This document shows, one piece after another, positions 18,979-29,098 of a DNA stretch of 64,000 nucleotides. The number at the start of each line of letters is the position of its first letter. Position 1 is the first letter of the stretch. The position numbers and the translations under genes are program-made. The notes below the pieces were generated by a model. That model worked only from the letters and a program-made list of their open reading frames with translations, was not told where the DNA came from and did not search any database. The DNA comes from Rheinheimera sp. MMS21-TC3 (GTDB lineage Bacteria; Pseudomonadota; Gammaproteobacteria; Enterobacterales; Alteromonadaceae): NCBI RefSeq assembly GCF_032229285.1, contig NZ_CP135084.1, positions 1,860,001 to 1,924,000 on the forward strand, given 5' to 3'.

Positions 18979-19722
18979 CTAGTATTTTTCATTAGCCAGT
19001 GCAGTTAAAGCCGTCATAACTGCACTGGCTAATTGCTTGGCTTGCTGAGCTGAATTTAAGTTATCAGCTTTAGTTTGTAAGGGGAGTACGGCTAAACATG
19101 GTTGGGCAATACGCTGTTGTAGGTCGGCAATATTTTGCTCTAATAATAACATCTGCGGATCAACACAATTTGCTACCCAACCGACAATTTTACAACCACT
19201 GCGCGCTATCTCTCTTATGGTCAGCATAGCGTGATTTAAACAGCCTAGTTTTATGGCAACCACAACAATAACTGGTAACTGATTATCAGCCACCCAGTCA
19301 GCTAAGTAGCGCTGATTATTAAGAGGTAATAACCAGCCGCCAGCGCCTTCAATAACACAGAGATCAGCTTGCTGTTGCTGCCAACTCTGTAAGCTAATAT
19401 TAAGTGTTTGCTCACAAATAGCTTGCTGATTTAACTTGGCAGCTAAATGCGGGGCAACTGCTTGTGGTAAGTAAATAGGATTAAACCAACTATAAGGTAA
19501 CGCAGCACCTGTTGCAGTCGAATACAGTAACGCGTTACCAGAATGCTGCTGTAATAATAAAGCATCTTCATTATAACCAGCCTCATTACCACCTGCCGCT
19601 AGCGGCTTTACGCCTATAGCTTGGTAATCTAATTGCTTAAGCCCCTGTAGCAACAAGGTACTAACATAGGTTTTGCCCGCATCGGTGTCGGTTGCGGTAA
19701 TAAAGATAGTTTTACTGCTCAT
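18979..19722 (-). CDS. bioD: Dethiobiotin synthetase
   Basis: A ~247-residue enzyme that closes the ureido ring of dethiobiotin from DAPA, CO2 and ATP, the penultimate biotin step. The P-loop is T-D-T-D-A-G-K-T near the N-terminus, and E-G-A-G-G-W-L-L-P-L near residue 115 matches the family E-G-A-G-G motif. I start at the ATG at 19722, which gives the standard M-S-x-K-x-x-F-I-T N-terminus; an ATG at 19734 adds four residues. Either start overlaps the end of bioC, so translation is coupled. It is the last gene of the bioBFCD run. Confidence 0.93.
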   Translation of the reverse strand: MSSKTIFITATDTDAGKTYVSTLLLQGLKQLDYQAIGVKPLAAGGNEAGYNEDALLLQQHSGNALLYSTATGAALPYSWFNPIYLPQAVAPHLAAKLNQQAICEQTLNISLQSWQQQQADLCVIEGAGGWLLPLNNQRYLADWVADNQLPVIVVVAIKLGCLNHAMLTIREIARSGCKIVGWVANCVDPQMLLLEQNIADLQQRIAQPCLAVLPLQTKADNLNSAQQAKQLASAVMTALTALANEKY

Positions 19723-20500
19723 GTTTTTGGCCATAAATAAATAACACTTGATAACTGGCTTTTAAACCCAGTGCAGTTCTATGTTGCTCATAAGCATGAC
19801 CTAGTTGTTGCCAATAATTTTTACCCGTAAGGCCTAAGCGTTTATTGCCTACTACTTGGTTAGCACCTAAGGCTTTTAACTCTCGGGCTAAACTTATAAC
19901 ATCGTCATAATATAAGGGGTAATTAAGCTGTTTAAACTGCCAATTGATGCCGGTTAGTTGTTGGCACTGGGCTATTAACAGCTCGGCAGGTAAAAATGCA
20001 TTAACATGGCTAGCATCATCTAAGGTAGCAAAAGCTTGGCGTAATTCATCTAGCGAGCCTTGCACTAAGGTGCTAATAACTAGTTGGCCCTGTTTAGTTA
20101 ATATTCGCTGTATTTCCGCTATTACTTGGCTAGGCTTGCGACACCATTGCAACATCAAGCTGGAAAAAACAGTATCAATACTGCTATCAGCCAGCGGTAA
20201 GCTGGCTGCATCTGCTTGCAAATAATTGTCTGCCAAGGCTAACTCAGCGGCTTTTTCTAACATATTTAGGCTTAAATCTACCGCAGTTAAACGCTGACAA
20301 TAATCAGAAAACCTAGGATGTAACCAGCCAGGGCCACAACCTAAATCTAATAAATGGCCTTGGTTGCTAGTGGGTAAAAATGCTAGAGCATCTAGGGCAA
20401 CTTGCTGCTGTAAGCGTGCTGCAGCAAAATAACTATCTCTTGCCTTGCCAAAGCGCTGAGCAATTAAATCCTGATATATAGGCTTAGGTAATACAGTCAT
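19712..20500 (-). CDS. bioC: Malonyl-ACP O-methyltransferase
   Basis: A 262-residue SAM-dependent methyltransferase. The SAM-binding motif I is L-D-L-G-C-G-P-G-W near residues 50-58, followed by D-L-S-x-N-M-L at ~75-81. BioC methylates the free carboxyl of malonyl-ACP so that the fatty-acid synthase can build pimeloyl-ACP methyl ester. Its 5' end overlaps bioF by 17 bases and its 3' end overlaps bioD. The matching esterase gene (bioH or equivalent) is not in the bio cluster and must lie elsewhere. Confidence 0.93.
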   Translation of the reverse strand: MTVLPKPIYQDLIAQRFGKARDSYFAAARLQQQVALDALAFLPTSNQGHLLDLGCGPGWLHPRFSDYCQRLTAVDLSLNMLEKAAELALADNYLQADAASLPLADSSIDTVFSSLMLQWCRKPSQVIAEIQRILTKQGQLVISTLVQGSLDELRQAFATLDDASHVNAFLPAELLIAQCQQLTGINWQFKQLNYPLYYDDVISLARELKALGANQVVGNKRLGLTGKNYWQQLGHAYEQHRTALGLKASYQVLFIYGQKHEQ

Positions 20501-21662
20501 AATGCTTTCTTAAATTATTAACAAGTTGTTTTATATCATCAGCTTGATGCATGCAATTTAACGTAACGCGTAACCTTGAGCTGCCTGTAGCAACGGTTGG
20601 CGGCCTTATAGCTGTTAGCCATATTTGCTGTTGTTTTAATGCTAAACTAAGTTGTAGTGCCTTTTCAGCGCAGCCAACTACTACAGCTTGGATTGGCGTA
20701 TTTGACGCAAGTATTGGCAAGTCAGCAGCTAGGGCTAACTGCCGAAATAACTGAATGTTTTGCTGCAGCTTATCTCGCCGCCACTGTTCAGTTCTGCATA
20801 AATTAACGCTAGCCAATACAGCGGCGCACAGCGCGGGAGATAAGGCGGTACTATAAACATAATGCCGTGCAAACTGCTCTAAATAATCTATAACCGTTTT
20901 GCTAGCACCAATAAAGGCCCCGCCTACCCCTATGGCCTTACCAAAATTAGCCATAGTGCAAAATAAAGCTGAAGGCGCGACCCCTTGCTCGGCCGCACTG
21001 CCACGGCCTTGATCACCTAATACGCCTAAACCATGAGCGTCGTCGAGTAGTAAGCCCGCATTATAATCCTGACAAAGCTGTACCATTGCCGCTAAATTTG
21101 GCGTATCACCATCCATACTAAACACACCTTCGGTGACTACCATAGTGTTTTGCTGCTCACTGTTATAACGCTGCAATAGCTTAGTTAAGGCTGCAAGATC
21201 ATTATGACCAAAACGCTTAAAGCTTGCCTTACTGTGTATTGCGCCATCAATTAATGAGGCATGGCTTAATCTATCTAATAGCAATAGATCATCTTTGTCT
21301 GTTAGTGTCATTAACATTGCTTGATTAGCAGCAAAGCCAGATGAAAATAACAAGGTACGTTCAAAGCCTAACCAGTCACATAAGCTATCATTCAATTGCT
21401 GATGAATACTATGTTGACCCGTAATTAGCGGCGAGCCGGTACTGCCAGCGCCATATTGCAAAGCACCCTCGGCATAAGCTTGCAATACTTTAGGATCATT
21501 GGCTAAGCCTAAGTAATCATTGCCAGAGAAGTTTAAGTAATCTTTACTGGCAACAGTCAGCATGCGGCCCTGATAGCGCGCTAAGGTGACAGGCGTTCGC
21601 TTAAGTTGCAAAGCCTCTCGCTGTAATAACGCCTGCTGTAATTGTTCTAGTTTTATCTTCAC
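20484..21662 (-). CDS. bioF: 8-amino-7-oxononanoate synthase
   Basis: A 392-residue PLP enzyme that condenses pimeloyl-ACP (or CoA) with alanine. It has N-F-S-G-N-D-Y-L-G-L-A near 46-56, G-S-T-G-S-P-L-I-T-G near 73-82, the D-D-A-H-G-L-G-V-L-G segment near 206-216, and the PLP lysine in F-G-K-A-I-G. The start is a GTG lacking an obvious Shine-Dalgarno site, unusual for the cluster. It sits 61 bases after bioB and overlaps bioC. Confidence 0.95.
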   Translation of the reverse strand: MKIKLEQLQQALLQREALQLKRTPVTLARYQGRMLTVASKDYLNFSGNDYLGLANDPKVLQAYAEGALQYGAGSTGSPLITGQHSIHQQLNDSLCDWLGFERTLLFSSGFAANQAMLMTLTDKDDLLLLDRLSHASLIDGAIHSKASFKRFGHNDLAALTKLLQRYNSEQQNTMVVTEGVFSMDGDTPNLAAMVQLCQDYNAGLLLDDAHGLGVLGDQGRGSAAEQGVAPSALFCTMANFGKAIGVGGAFIGASKTVIDYLEQFARHYVYSTALSPALCAAVLASVNLCRTEQWRRDKLQQNIQLFRQLALAADLPILASNTPIQAVVVGCAEKALQLSLALKQQQIWLTAIRPPTVATGSSRLRVTLNCMHQADDIKQLVNNLRKHYDCIT

Positions 21663-21723
21663 TTATAACAACTACCCATAACAATGACCCAGTACCGTCT
21701 CTAACACAGGCTTTAGCCACATC

Positions 21724-22764
21724 TTATTTCGCCGCGTGATATAAAGGCGCAGTATGCTGCTCTTTAATGGCATCAGCTAAGGCTAGCGAATGTGCCTCAT
21801 CAGAGACATCATGGCGACGCTCAGGGTTAATGCCTAACTTTTTAAAGAGCTGCATATCGGCATCAGATTCTGGGTTATCTGTTGTCAGTAACTTATCGCC
21901 ATAAAAAATAGAGTTAGCGCCGGCTAAAAAGCATAAAGCCTGCATCTGTTCATTCATACCAGAGCGACCAGCAGATAAACGAACATGGCTTTGCGGTAAC
22001 ATAATACGGGCAACGGCTATAGTACGAATAAACTCAAAATCATCTAAGTCTTCAACATTTTCAAGCGGTGTACCTGCTACTTTAACTAACATATTAATAG
22101 GCACACTTTGCGGGTGCTCAGGTAAATTAGCCAATTGCATTAATAACGCCGAGCGATCATTTGCCGTTTCGCCCATGCCTAAAATACCGCCACAACATAC
22201 TTTCATGCCAGCATTACGAACATGCGACAAGGTGTCTAATCTATCTTGATAAGTACGAGTAGTAATTATTTCGCCATAAAACTCAGGCGAAGTATCTAAA
22301 TTATGGTTGTAATAATCTAAGCCTGCTTCTGCTAAGGTACCGGCTTGTTCGTCGGTTAGCATACCTAAGGTCATACAGGTTTCTAAACCTAAAGCTTTAA
22401 CACCGCGAACCATTTCAATAATATAGGGCATATCGCGTTGTTTAGGGTTAGTCCAAGCTGCCCCCATGCAAAAACGGCTTGCACCTTGGTCTTTAGCCGC
22501 TTGTGCCTGTTGCAGCACTTTTTCAACTTCAATTAAACGCTCGCGCTCTAAGCCCGTATTATAGTGGCCACTTTGCGGACAATATTTACAGTCTTCTGCA
22601 CATGCACCCGTTTTAATTGATAACAAAGTGCTTATTTGCACTTCATTGGCATTAAAATGTTGCCGATGAACGTTTTGGGCTTGAAATAATAAATCGTTAA
22701 ATGGCAAAGCATAAAGTGCATTAACTTGCTCAAGTGTCCAGTCATGGCGCACGGTAGCTGTCAT
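21724..22764 (-). CDS. bioB: Biotin synthase
   Basis: A 346-residue radical SAM enzyme that inserts sulfur into dethiobiotin. The radical SAM cluster ligands are Cys55, Cys59 and Cys62 (C-A-E-D-C-K-Y-C). Further conserved cysteines are in C-M-G-A-A-W and [11 protein letters not shown], and R-L-S-A-G-R supplies the 2Fe-2S arginine. Length is that of the family. It is the first gene of the leftward bioBFCD run, divergent from bioA across 106 bp, with AGGGA before the ATG. Confidence 0.97.
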   Translation of the reverse strand: MTATVRHDWTLEQVNALYALPFNDLLFQAQNVHRQHFNANEVQISTLLSIKTGACAEDCKYCPQSGHYNTGLERERLIEVEKVLQQAQAAKDQGASRFCMGAAWTNPKQRDMPYIIEMVRGVKALGLETCMTLGMLTDEQAGTLAEAGLDYYNHNLDTSPEFYGEIITTRTYQDRLDTLSHVRNAGMKVCCGGILGMGETANDRSALLMQLANLPEHPQSVPINMLVKVAGTPLENVEDLDDFEFIRTIAVARIMLPQSHVRLSAGRSGMNEQMQALCFLAGANSIFYGDKLLTTDNPESDADMQLFKKLGINPERRHDVSDEAHSLALADAIKEQHTAPLYHAAK

Positions 22765-22870
22765 AAAAATCCCTATTAAGATTGAGGTTATGATTATTTT
22801 TCGCTAGTCTAGCGCCCGTCGCCCCGTTGTCAATCTAACAAGCAAGCAAAACTTTACTATAGGTTAATAA
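22765..22870. promoter_or_regulatory. Divergent bioB/bioA control region
   Basis: This 106-bp gap separates the two biotin units. On the minus strand TTGACA (22833-22828) and TAGACT (22811-22806) lie 16 bp apart and would start a ~36-nt bioB leader. The spacer is unusually GC-rich. I could not find a clear BirA operator (TTGTAAACC-N15-GGTTTACAA type); the nearest halves, TTGTCAATC (22827) and GGTTAATAA (22862), are too far apart. The bioA promoter is not evident. Confidence 0.45.
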
Positions 22871-24145
22871 ATGAGCATAAATCTAGCATTTGATCGTGAA
22901 CACATCTGGCATCCCTACACTTCTATGATAGATCCACTTCCAGTTTATCCTGTGGTTGCCGCTAACGGCTGTGAGCTTGAACTTGAAAATGGCCAGAAAT
23001 TAGTTGATGGCACGGCGTCTTGGTGGTCTGCCGTGCATGGTTATAACCACCCTGCACTGAATGCTGCAGTTACAGAGCAACTTAGCAAAATGGCTCATGT
23101 TATGTTTGGCGGTATTACTCACCCTAGTGCGGTTAACCTTTGTCAGCGCCTCTTAGCCATGGTGCCAACTAATTTAACTAAGGTGTTTTTAGCCGACAGC
23201 GGCTCTATTGCTGTTGAAGTAGCAATAAAAATGGCCTTGCAATATTGGCAAGGTAAAGGCAACAAAAGTAAACAAAAGCTCATTAGCCTGCGCAAGGGCT
23301 ACCATGGCGATACTTTTGCCGCCATGGCCGTTTGTGATCCTGTAGATGGTATGCATGGCATGTTTAACGATGTGCTCGCCCAACATTACTTTTTACCCGC
23401 ACCACAATGTGCTTTTCATGACACTTACTTTGATGTTAGTACCATGCAACCGTTGCAGCAATTACTACAACAAGAGCACCAGCAAATAGCCGCCTTAATT
23501 TTAGAACCTATAGTTCAAGGTTATGGTGGCATGCGCTTTTATCATCCTGAATACCTAAAAGCAGCCAGAGCTTTATGTGATCAATACCAGGTTTTGTTAA
23601 TTTGCGATGAAATAGCCACCGGCTTTGGCCGCACCGGTAAGTTGTTTGCGTGCGAGCATAGCCAAATTCAGCCCGATATTATGTGTGTAGGTAAAGCCCT
23701 AAGTGGCGGCTATATAACCCTTGCAGCCACTTTATGCAGTGATGAAGTGGCAGATGGCATTAGCTTAAGTGATGCAAAAGGCTTAATGCATGGCCCTACT
23801 TTTATGGCTAACCCATTAGCTTGCGCGGTTGCTAGCGCGAGCTTAGATATTATTGCCACAGGTCAATGGCAACAGCAGGTAGCAGCCATAGAGCAACAAC
23901 TTAAGACTGAATTAGCCCAGTGCAAACAAGGCCCAGGCGTAAAAGAAGTTAGAGTACTTGGCGCTATTGGTGTAATAGAAATGCACAACAAGGTAGATGT
24001 TGCCAAACTACAGCAACGCTTTGTTGAATTAGGGGTGTGGATCCGGCCATTTAATAACTTAATTTATGTTATGCCCCCTTTTATTATTACAGCAGATCAA
24101 TTAACTAAATTAACATCAGCCATGTTGGCTGTATTAAGAGATTAG
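22871..24145 (+). CDS. bioA: Adenosylmethionine-8-amino-7-oxononanoate aminotransferase
   Basis: A 424-residue class III aminotransferase that makes DAPA from KAPA using SAM as amino donor. It starts with the characteristic F-D-R-E-H-I-W-H-P-Y-T-S-M, has A-S-W-W-S-A-V-H-G-Y-N-H-P near 49-61, D-S-G-S-I-A-V-E-V-A near 109, Y-H-G-D-T near 143, D-E-I-A-T-G-F-G-R-T-G near 246-256 and the PLP lysine in V-G-K-A-L-S-G-G-Y. It is transcribed alone, opposite to bioBFCD. Its stop is 14 bases from the convergent membrane-protein gene. Confidence 0.97.
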   Translation: MSINLAFDREHIWHPYTSMIDPLPVYPVVAANGCELELENGQKLVDGTASWWSAVHGYNHPALNAAVTEQLSKMAHVMFGGITHPSAVNLCQRLLAMVPTNLTKVFLADSGSIAVEVAIKMALQYWQGKGNKSKQKLISLRKGYHGDTFAAMAVCDPVDGMHGMFNDVLAQHYFLPAPQCAFHDTYFDVSTMQPLQQLLQQEHQQIAALILEPIVQGYGGMRFYHPEYLKAARALCDQYQVLLICDEIATGFGRTGKLFACEHSQIQPDIMCVGKALSGGYITLAATLCSDEVADGISLSDAKGLMHGPTFMANPLACAVASASLDIIATGQWQQQVAAIEQQLKTELAQCKQGPGVKEVRVLGAIGVIEMHNKVDVAKLQQRFVELGVWIRPFNNLIYVMPPFIITADQLTKLTSAMLAVLRD

Positions 24146-24159
24146 CCGCTTAACACTTG

Positions 24160-24555
24160 CTATAATTGCTGGCGCAAAATATAAAATAAAAAGCCTAAGC
24201 TGGTTAATAACAGCAAAATAATATTGAAGTGCAAATGATCGCTACGGCGTTTTAATCGAAACCAATTAAGCACTAAGCTAATACTGCTTAATAACACGCA
24301 GCCCCATAATAACCATTCTAGCCAAAAGGTTAACGTGGGCCGCCAATAGGTTCTTATATCAATATGCCAATAACGAACCAAACCCGAATCCATTTCTGGG
24401 CTAGCATAATGGGTAATAACTAGACAGACTAAAAATAACAACCAACCAACAATAGCTAGCCAAGCAAACAGGCGACAAACTAAATCTGGTCCAGTACGCC
24501 TGTCTTTTGGTTTTATATTTAAAGTATGTAGGTCCAATTTTGCTATCCTTTTCAA
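24160..24555 (-). CDS. Hypothetical three-helix inner-membrane protein
   Basis: A 131-residue protein with no family I can name. A basic N-terminus with [10 protein letters not shown] (residues ~16-25) precedes a transmembrane helix at ~27-50; two more helices follow at ~75-98 and ~108-128. [13 protein letters not shown] loop between helices one and two is likely periplasmic. The frame is uninterrupted with codon use like its neighbours, so it should be real. It is divergent from asnS and convergent with bioA. Confidence 0.7.
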   Translation of the reverse strand: MKRIAKLDLHTLNIKPKDRRTGPDLVCRLFAWLAIVGWLLFLVCLVITHYASPEMDSGLVRYWHIDIRTYWRPTLTFWLEWLLWGCVLLSSISLVLNWFRLKRRSDHLHFNIILLLLTSLGFLFYILRQQL

Positions 24556-24639
24556 GTTTTACTTGTGTTAAGCGTATGGCTAAGTATCATTACAGCTTTC
24601 CTTTTATTAGCTAAGTTTACACCTTTTGGAGTTTGTTGC

Positions 24640-26040
24640 ATGACCCACGCCGTGATTAAAGATGTTTTAGCAGGCCGCTATGCCGCAGGTGAGCAAATCA
24701 CCGTTAAAGGCTGGATCCGCACACGCCGCGATTCTAAAGCCGGTATTTCTTTTTTAGCCATTCACGATGGTAGCTGTTTTGATGCAGTGCAAGCCGTTGT
24801 ACCCGCTGAACTGCCAAATTATACAGAAGAAATTAAACACCTTACCTCTGGTTGTGCTGTTATTGCTACTGGCGTTGTTGTGGAATCAGAAGGCCAAGGT
24901 CAAGCTTTTGAAGTTTTAGCTAGCACGGTTGAAGTTGTTGGTTGGGTTGAAAACCCTGAAAGCTACCCTATGGCGCCTAAACGTCATAGTATGGAATACC
25001 TGCGTGAATATGCCCATTTACGGCCACGGACTAATATTACTGGTGCTGTTACTCGGGTTCGTCATTGCTTAGCTCAAGCGGTACATCGCTTTTTCCACGA
25101 ACAAGGCTATTACTGGATTAGCACGCCAATCATTACTGGCTCTGATGCTGAAGGTGCCGGTGAAATGTTCCGTGTTAGTACTTTAGATCTGGAAAACCTA
25201 CCTCGCACCGATAAAGGCGCAGTGGATTACAGCGAAGACTTTTTTGGTAAAGAAACTTTTTTAACAGTATCAGGCCAACTTAACGGTGAAACCTATGCCT
25301 GTGCCATGTCTAAAATCTATACTTTTGGCCCAACCTTCCGTGCTGAAAACTCTAATACTAGCCGGCACTTAGCTGAGTTTTGGATGATAGAGCCAGAAAT
25401 CGCTTTTGCTGAATTAAAAGATATTGCGCAATTAGCAGAAGATATGTTGAAGTATGTCTGCAAAGCGGTGTTAACAGAGTGTGCTGACGATATGGCCTTC
25501 TTTGCTGAACGGATCGACAAAACTGCTATTAGCCGTTTACAACAATTAGTTGATTCTAAGTTTGTCCGTATGGATTATACCGACGCTATTGAAATCTTAA
25601 AAAATTGCGGTAAACAATTCACCTACCCTGTGGAATGGGGAGTGGACTTACAATCAGAGCATGAGCGTTATTTAGCTGAAGAGCATGTTGGTGCCCCTAT
25701 CATTATGCAAAACTACCCTAAAGACATTAAAGCTTTCTATATGCGCTTAAATGAAGATGGCAAAACTGTCGCAGCTATGGACGTATTAGCGCCGGGGATC
25801 GGCGAAATTATCGGTGGTAGTCAGCGTGAGGAGCGTTTAGAAGAGTTTGATAAACGTTTAGCTGAAATGGGCTTAGATAAAGAAGATTATGGCTGGTATC
25901 GTGACCTGCGTCGTTATGGCACTGTACCCCATGCTGGTTTTGGCTTAGGTTTTGAACGTTTAGTCTCTTACGTTACTGGTGTTAGCAATATCCGTGATGT
26001 GATTGCTTTCCCACGTTATCCAGGCCATGCTGACTTTTAA
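24640..26040 (+). CDS. asnS: Asparaginyl-tRNA synthetase
   Basis: A 466-residue class IIb aminoacyl-tRNA synthetase, the same length as the E. coli enzyme. The N-terminal OB fold ([12 protein letters not shown] near 19-30) binds the anticodon; class II motif 2 is [16 protein letters not shown] near 233, and motif 3 is G-L-G-F-E-R-L near 430. The start is the ATG at 24640 with TTTTGGAG upstream. The longer open frame from 24565 adds a hydrophobic leader not found in the family. A tandem repeat and then a terminator follow the stop. Confidence 0.97.
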   Translation: MTHAVIKDVLAGRYAAGEQITVKGWIRTRRDSKAGISFLAIHDGSCFDAVQAVVPAELPNYTEEIKHLTSGCAVIATGVVVESEGQGQAFEVLASTVEVVGWVENPESYPMAPKRHSMEYLREYAHLRPRTNITGAVTRVRHCLAQAVHRFFHEQGYYWISTPIITGSDAEGAGEMFRVSTLDLENLPRTDKGAVDYSEDFFGKETFLTVSGQLNGETYACAMSKIYTFGPTFRAENSNTSRHLAEFWMIEPEIAFAELKDIAQLAEDMLKYVCKAVLTECADDMAFFAERIDKTAISRLQQLVDSKFVRMDYTDAIEILKNCGKQFTYPVEWGVDLQSEHERYLAEEHVGAPIIMQNYPKDIKAFYMRLNEDGKTVAAMDVLAPGIGEIIGGSQREERLEEFDKRLAEMGLDKEDYGWYRDLRRYGTVPHAGFGLGFERLVSYVTGVSNIRDVIAFPRYPGHADF

Positions 26041-26089
26041 GTGTTAAGTGTTAAGTGTTAAGTGTTAAGTGTTAAGTGTTAAGTGTTAA
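26041..26089. repeat. Seven perfect tandem copies of GTGTTAA
   Basis: Immediately after the asnS stop codon there are seven uninterrupted identical 7-mers (49 bp), running into the A-rich side of the terminator. It is non-coding and contains stops. Perfect identity suggests recent slippage expansion. Confidence 0.97.
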
Positions 26090-26127
26090 AAAAGCGCTGT
26101 TAGCATTAGTTAGCAGCGCTTTTTTTT
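26090..26127. terminator. Bidirectional terminator between asnS and the nitroreductase gene
   Basis: GCGCTG (26094-26099) pairs with CAGCGC (26114-26119), extended by A-T pairs, with a 14-nt loop. It is flanked by an A run on the left and eight T on the right, so it can stop transcripts from both convergent genes. Confidence 0.88.
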
Positions 26128-26151
26128 ATAGCGAATTAAAATAACTACTTA

Positions 26152-26709
26152 TTATAATTCGCTAAAATAATCGTCTACTACAACAGGGTGACGTTTAGTT
26201 GGTTCAGCGTTTGCTGTGCCTAAATATAAAAAACCAACAATTTCATCTTCTTCTGCCAACTCTAAGGCTTGTTTAACATAGTCTAGCTGAGCATATGCGC
26301 CCGTACGCCAAATACCAGCAAAACCTTGAGCAAATGCCGCTTGTTGCATGGCCATTACAGCGCAAGCGGCAGAGTAATGCTGCTCTAGCACAGGTATTTT
26401 TGCATGCTCGGTAACTTTAGCAATACAAATAATGACCATAGGCGCTCTAAGCGGTAGTTGCCTTGCCCGTTCTAAAATTTCTGCAGCGGTAGTTGGGTTA
26501 TCTTCTACTGCAGCTTCAACAAAGATATCACCTAATTTTAATAAGGCTTCGCGGCCTTGGGCAATAATAAAGCGCCAAGGTCGCAAGTTTCCATGATCAG
26601 GAACTTGCAAAGCAGCACGTTTAATATTATCTAGTACTTCACCTTGCGGAGCAGGTTCGGTTAAGCGAGTCAAAGAATAACGACTAGTAAGTAGGGTTAA
26701 AGCATCCAT
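26152..26709 (-). CDS. Nitroreductase family protein, YdjA-like
   Basis: A 185-residue FMN-dependent oxidoreductase. It matches the minimal YdjA type: M-D-A-L-x-L-L start, R-x-S-x-x-R-L-T-E-P-A-P-x-G near 11-24, A-P/V-P-D-H-G-N-L-R-P-W-R-F near 36-48 and a G-F-A-G-I-W-R-T-G-A segment near 130. The start is the ATG at 26709, because the GAGG site lies six bases upstream and inside the longer TTG-initiated frame. The physiological substrate is not known for this group. Confidence 0.87.
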   Translation of the reverse strand: MDALTLLTSRYSLTRLTEPAPQGEVLDNIKRAALQVPDHGNLRPWRFIIAQGREALLKLGDIFVEAAVEDNPTTAAEILERARQLPLRAPMVIICIAKVTEHAKIPVLEQHYSAACAVMAMQQAAFAQGFAGIWRTGAYAQLDYVKQALELAEEDEIVGFLYLGTANAEPTKRHPVVVDDYFSEL

Positions 26710-26805
26710 AAAAAACCTCAAAGAAGTAAGCTAGCTAAAGCCTAGCAAATTTATCTTGGACTGACATTAGATTCTATCTTCTTAAGATGTAGTTGCTGTG
26801 TAATC

Positions 26806-26838
26806 AAGCAGTTTGCTGGTTTAAACAGCAAACTGCTT
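26806..26838 (-). terminator. Strong hairpin downstream of fadH, no T tract
   Basis: A perfect 13-bp stem (AAGCAGTTTGCTG at 26806-26818 with its complement at 26826-26838, 7-nt loop) starts 12 bases past the fadH stop. No T run follows on either strand, so it may be an RNA 3'-end stabiliser or factor-dependent terminator. Confidence 0.55.
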
Positions 26839-26850
26839 AGAGCCGAACAG

Positions 26851-28893
<2,043 letters not shown>

Positions 28894-29098
28894 CTAATAT
28901 AACTCAAACTTTATCTGCTTTATGCTGTTTAAGCAAGCCAGACGATTGTGCTAGTAACTAATAGTAACTATTGATTTTATATTAAAAGTTAAGCACTAAA
29001 AGTTAAGATTAATACATTTACTTACAAATTCAGCTTAGCCTTTAATTAGAAATTCGTTAGCATAGTCATAATTATTAGTGAACTAATGGAAATTTACC

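Noticed and set aside
22827..22870. BirA operator at the bio divergent promoter
   Set aside because: The half-site-like sequences are 26 bp apart, well beyond the 14-16 bp of known operators, and match poorly.
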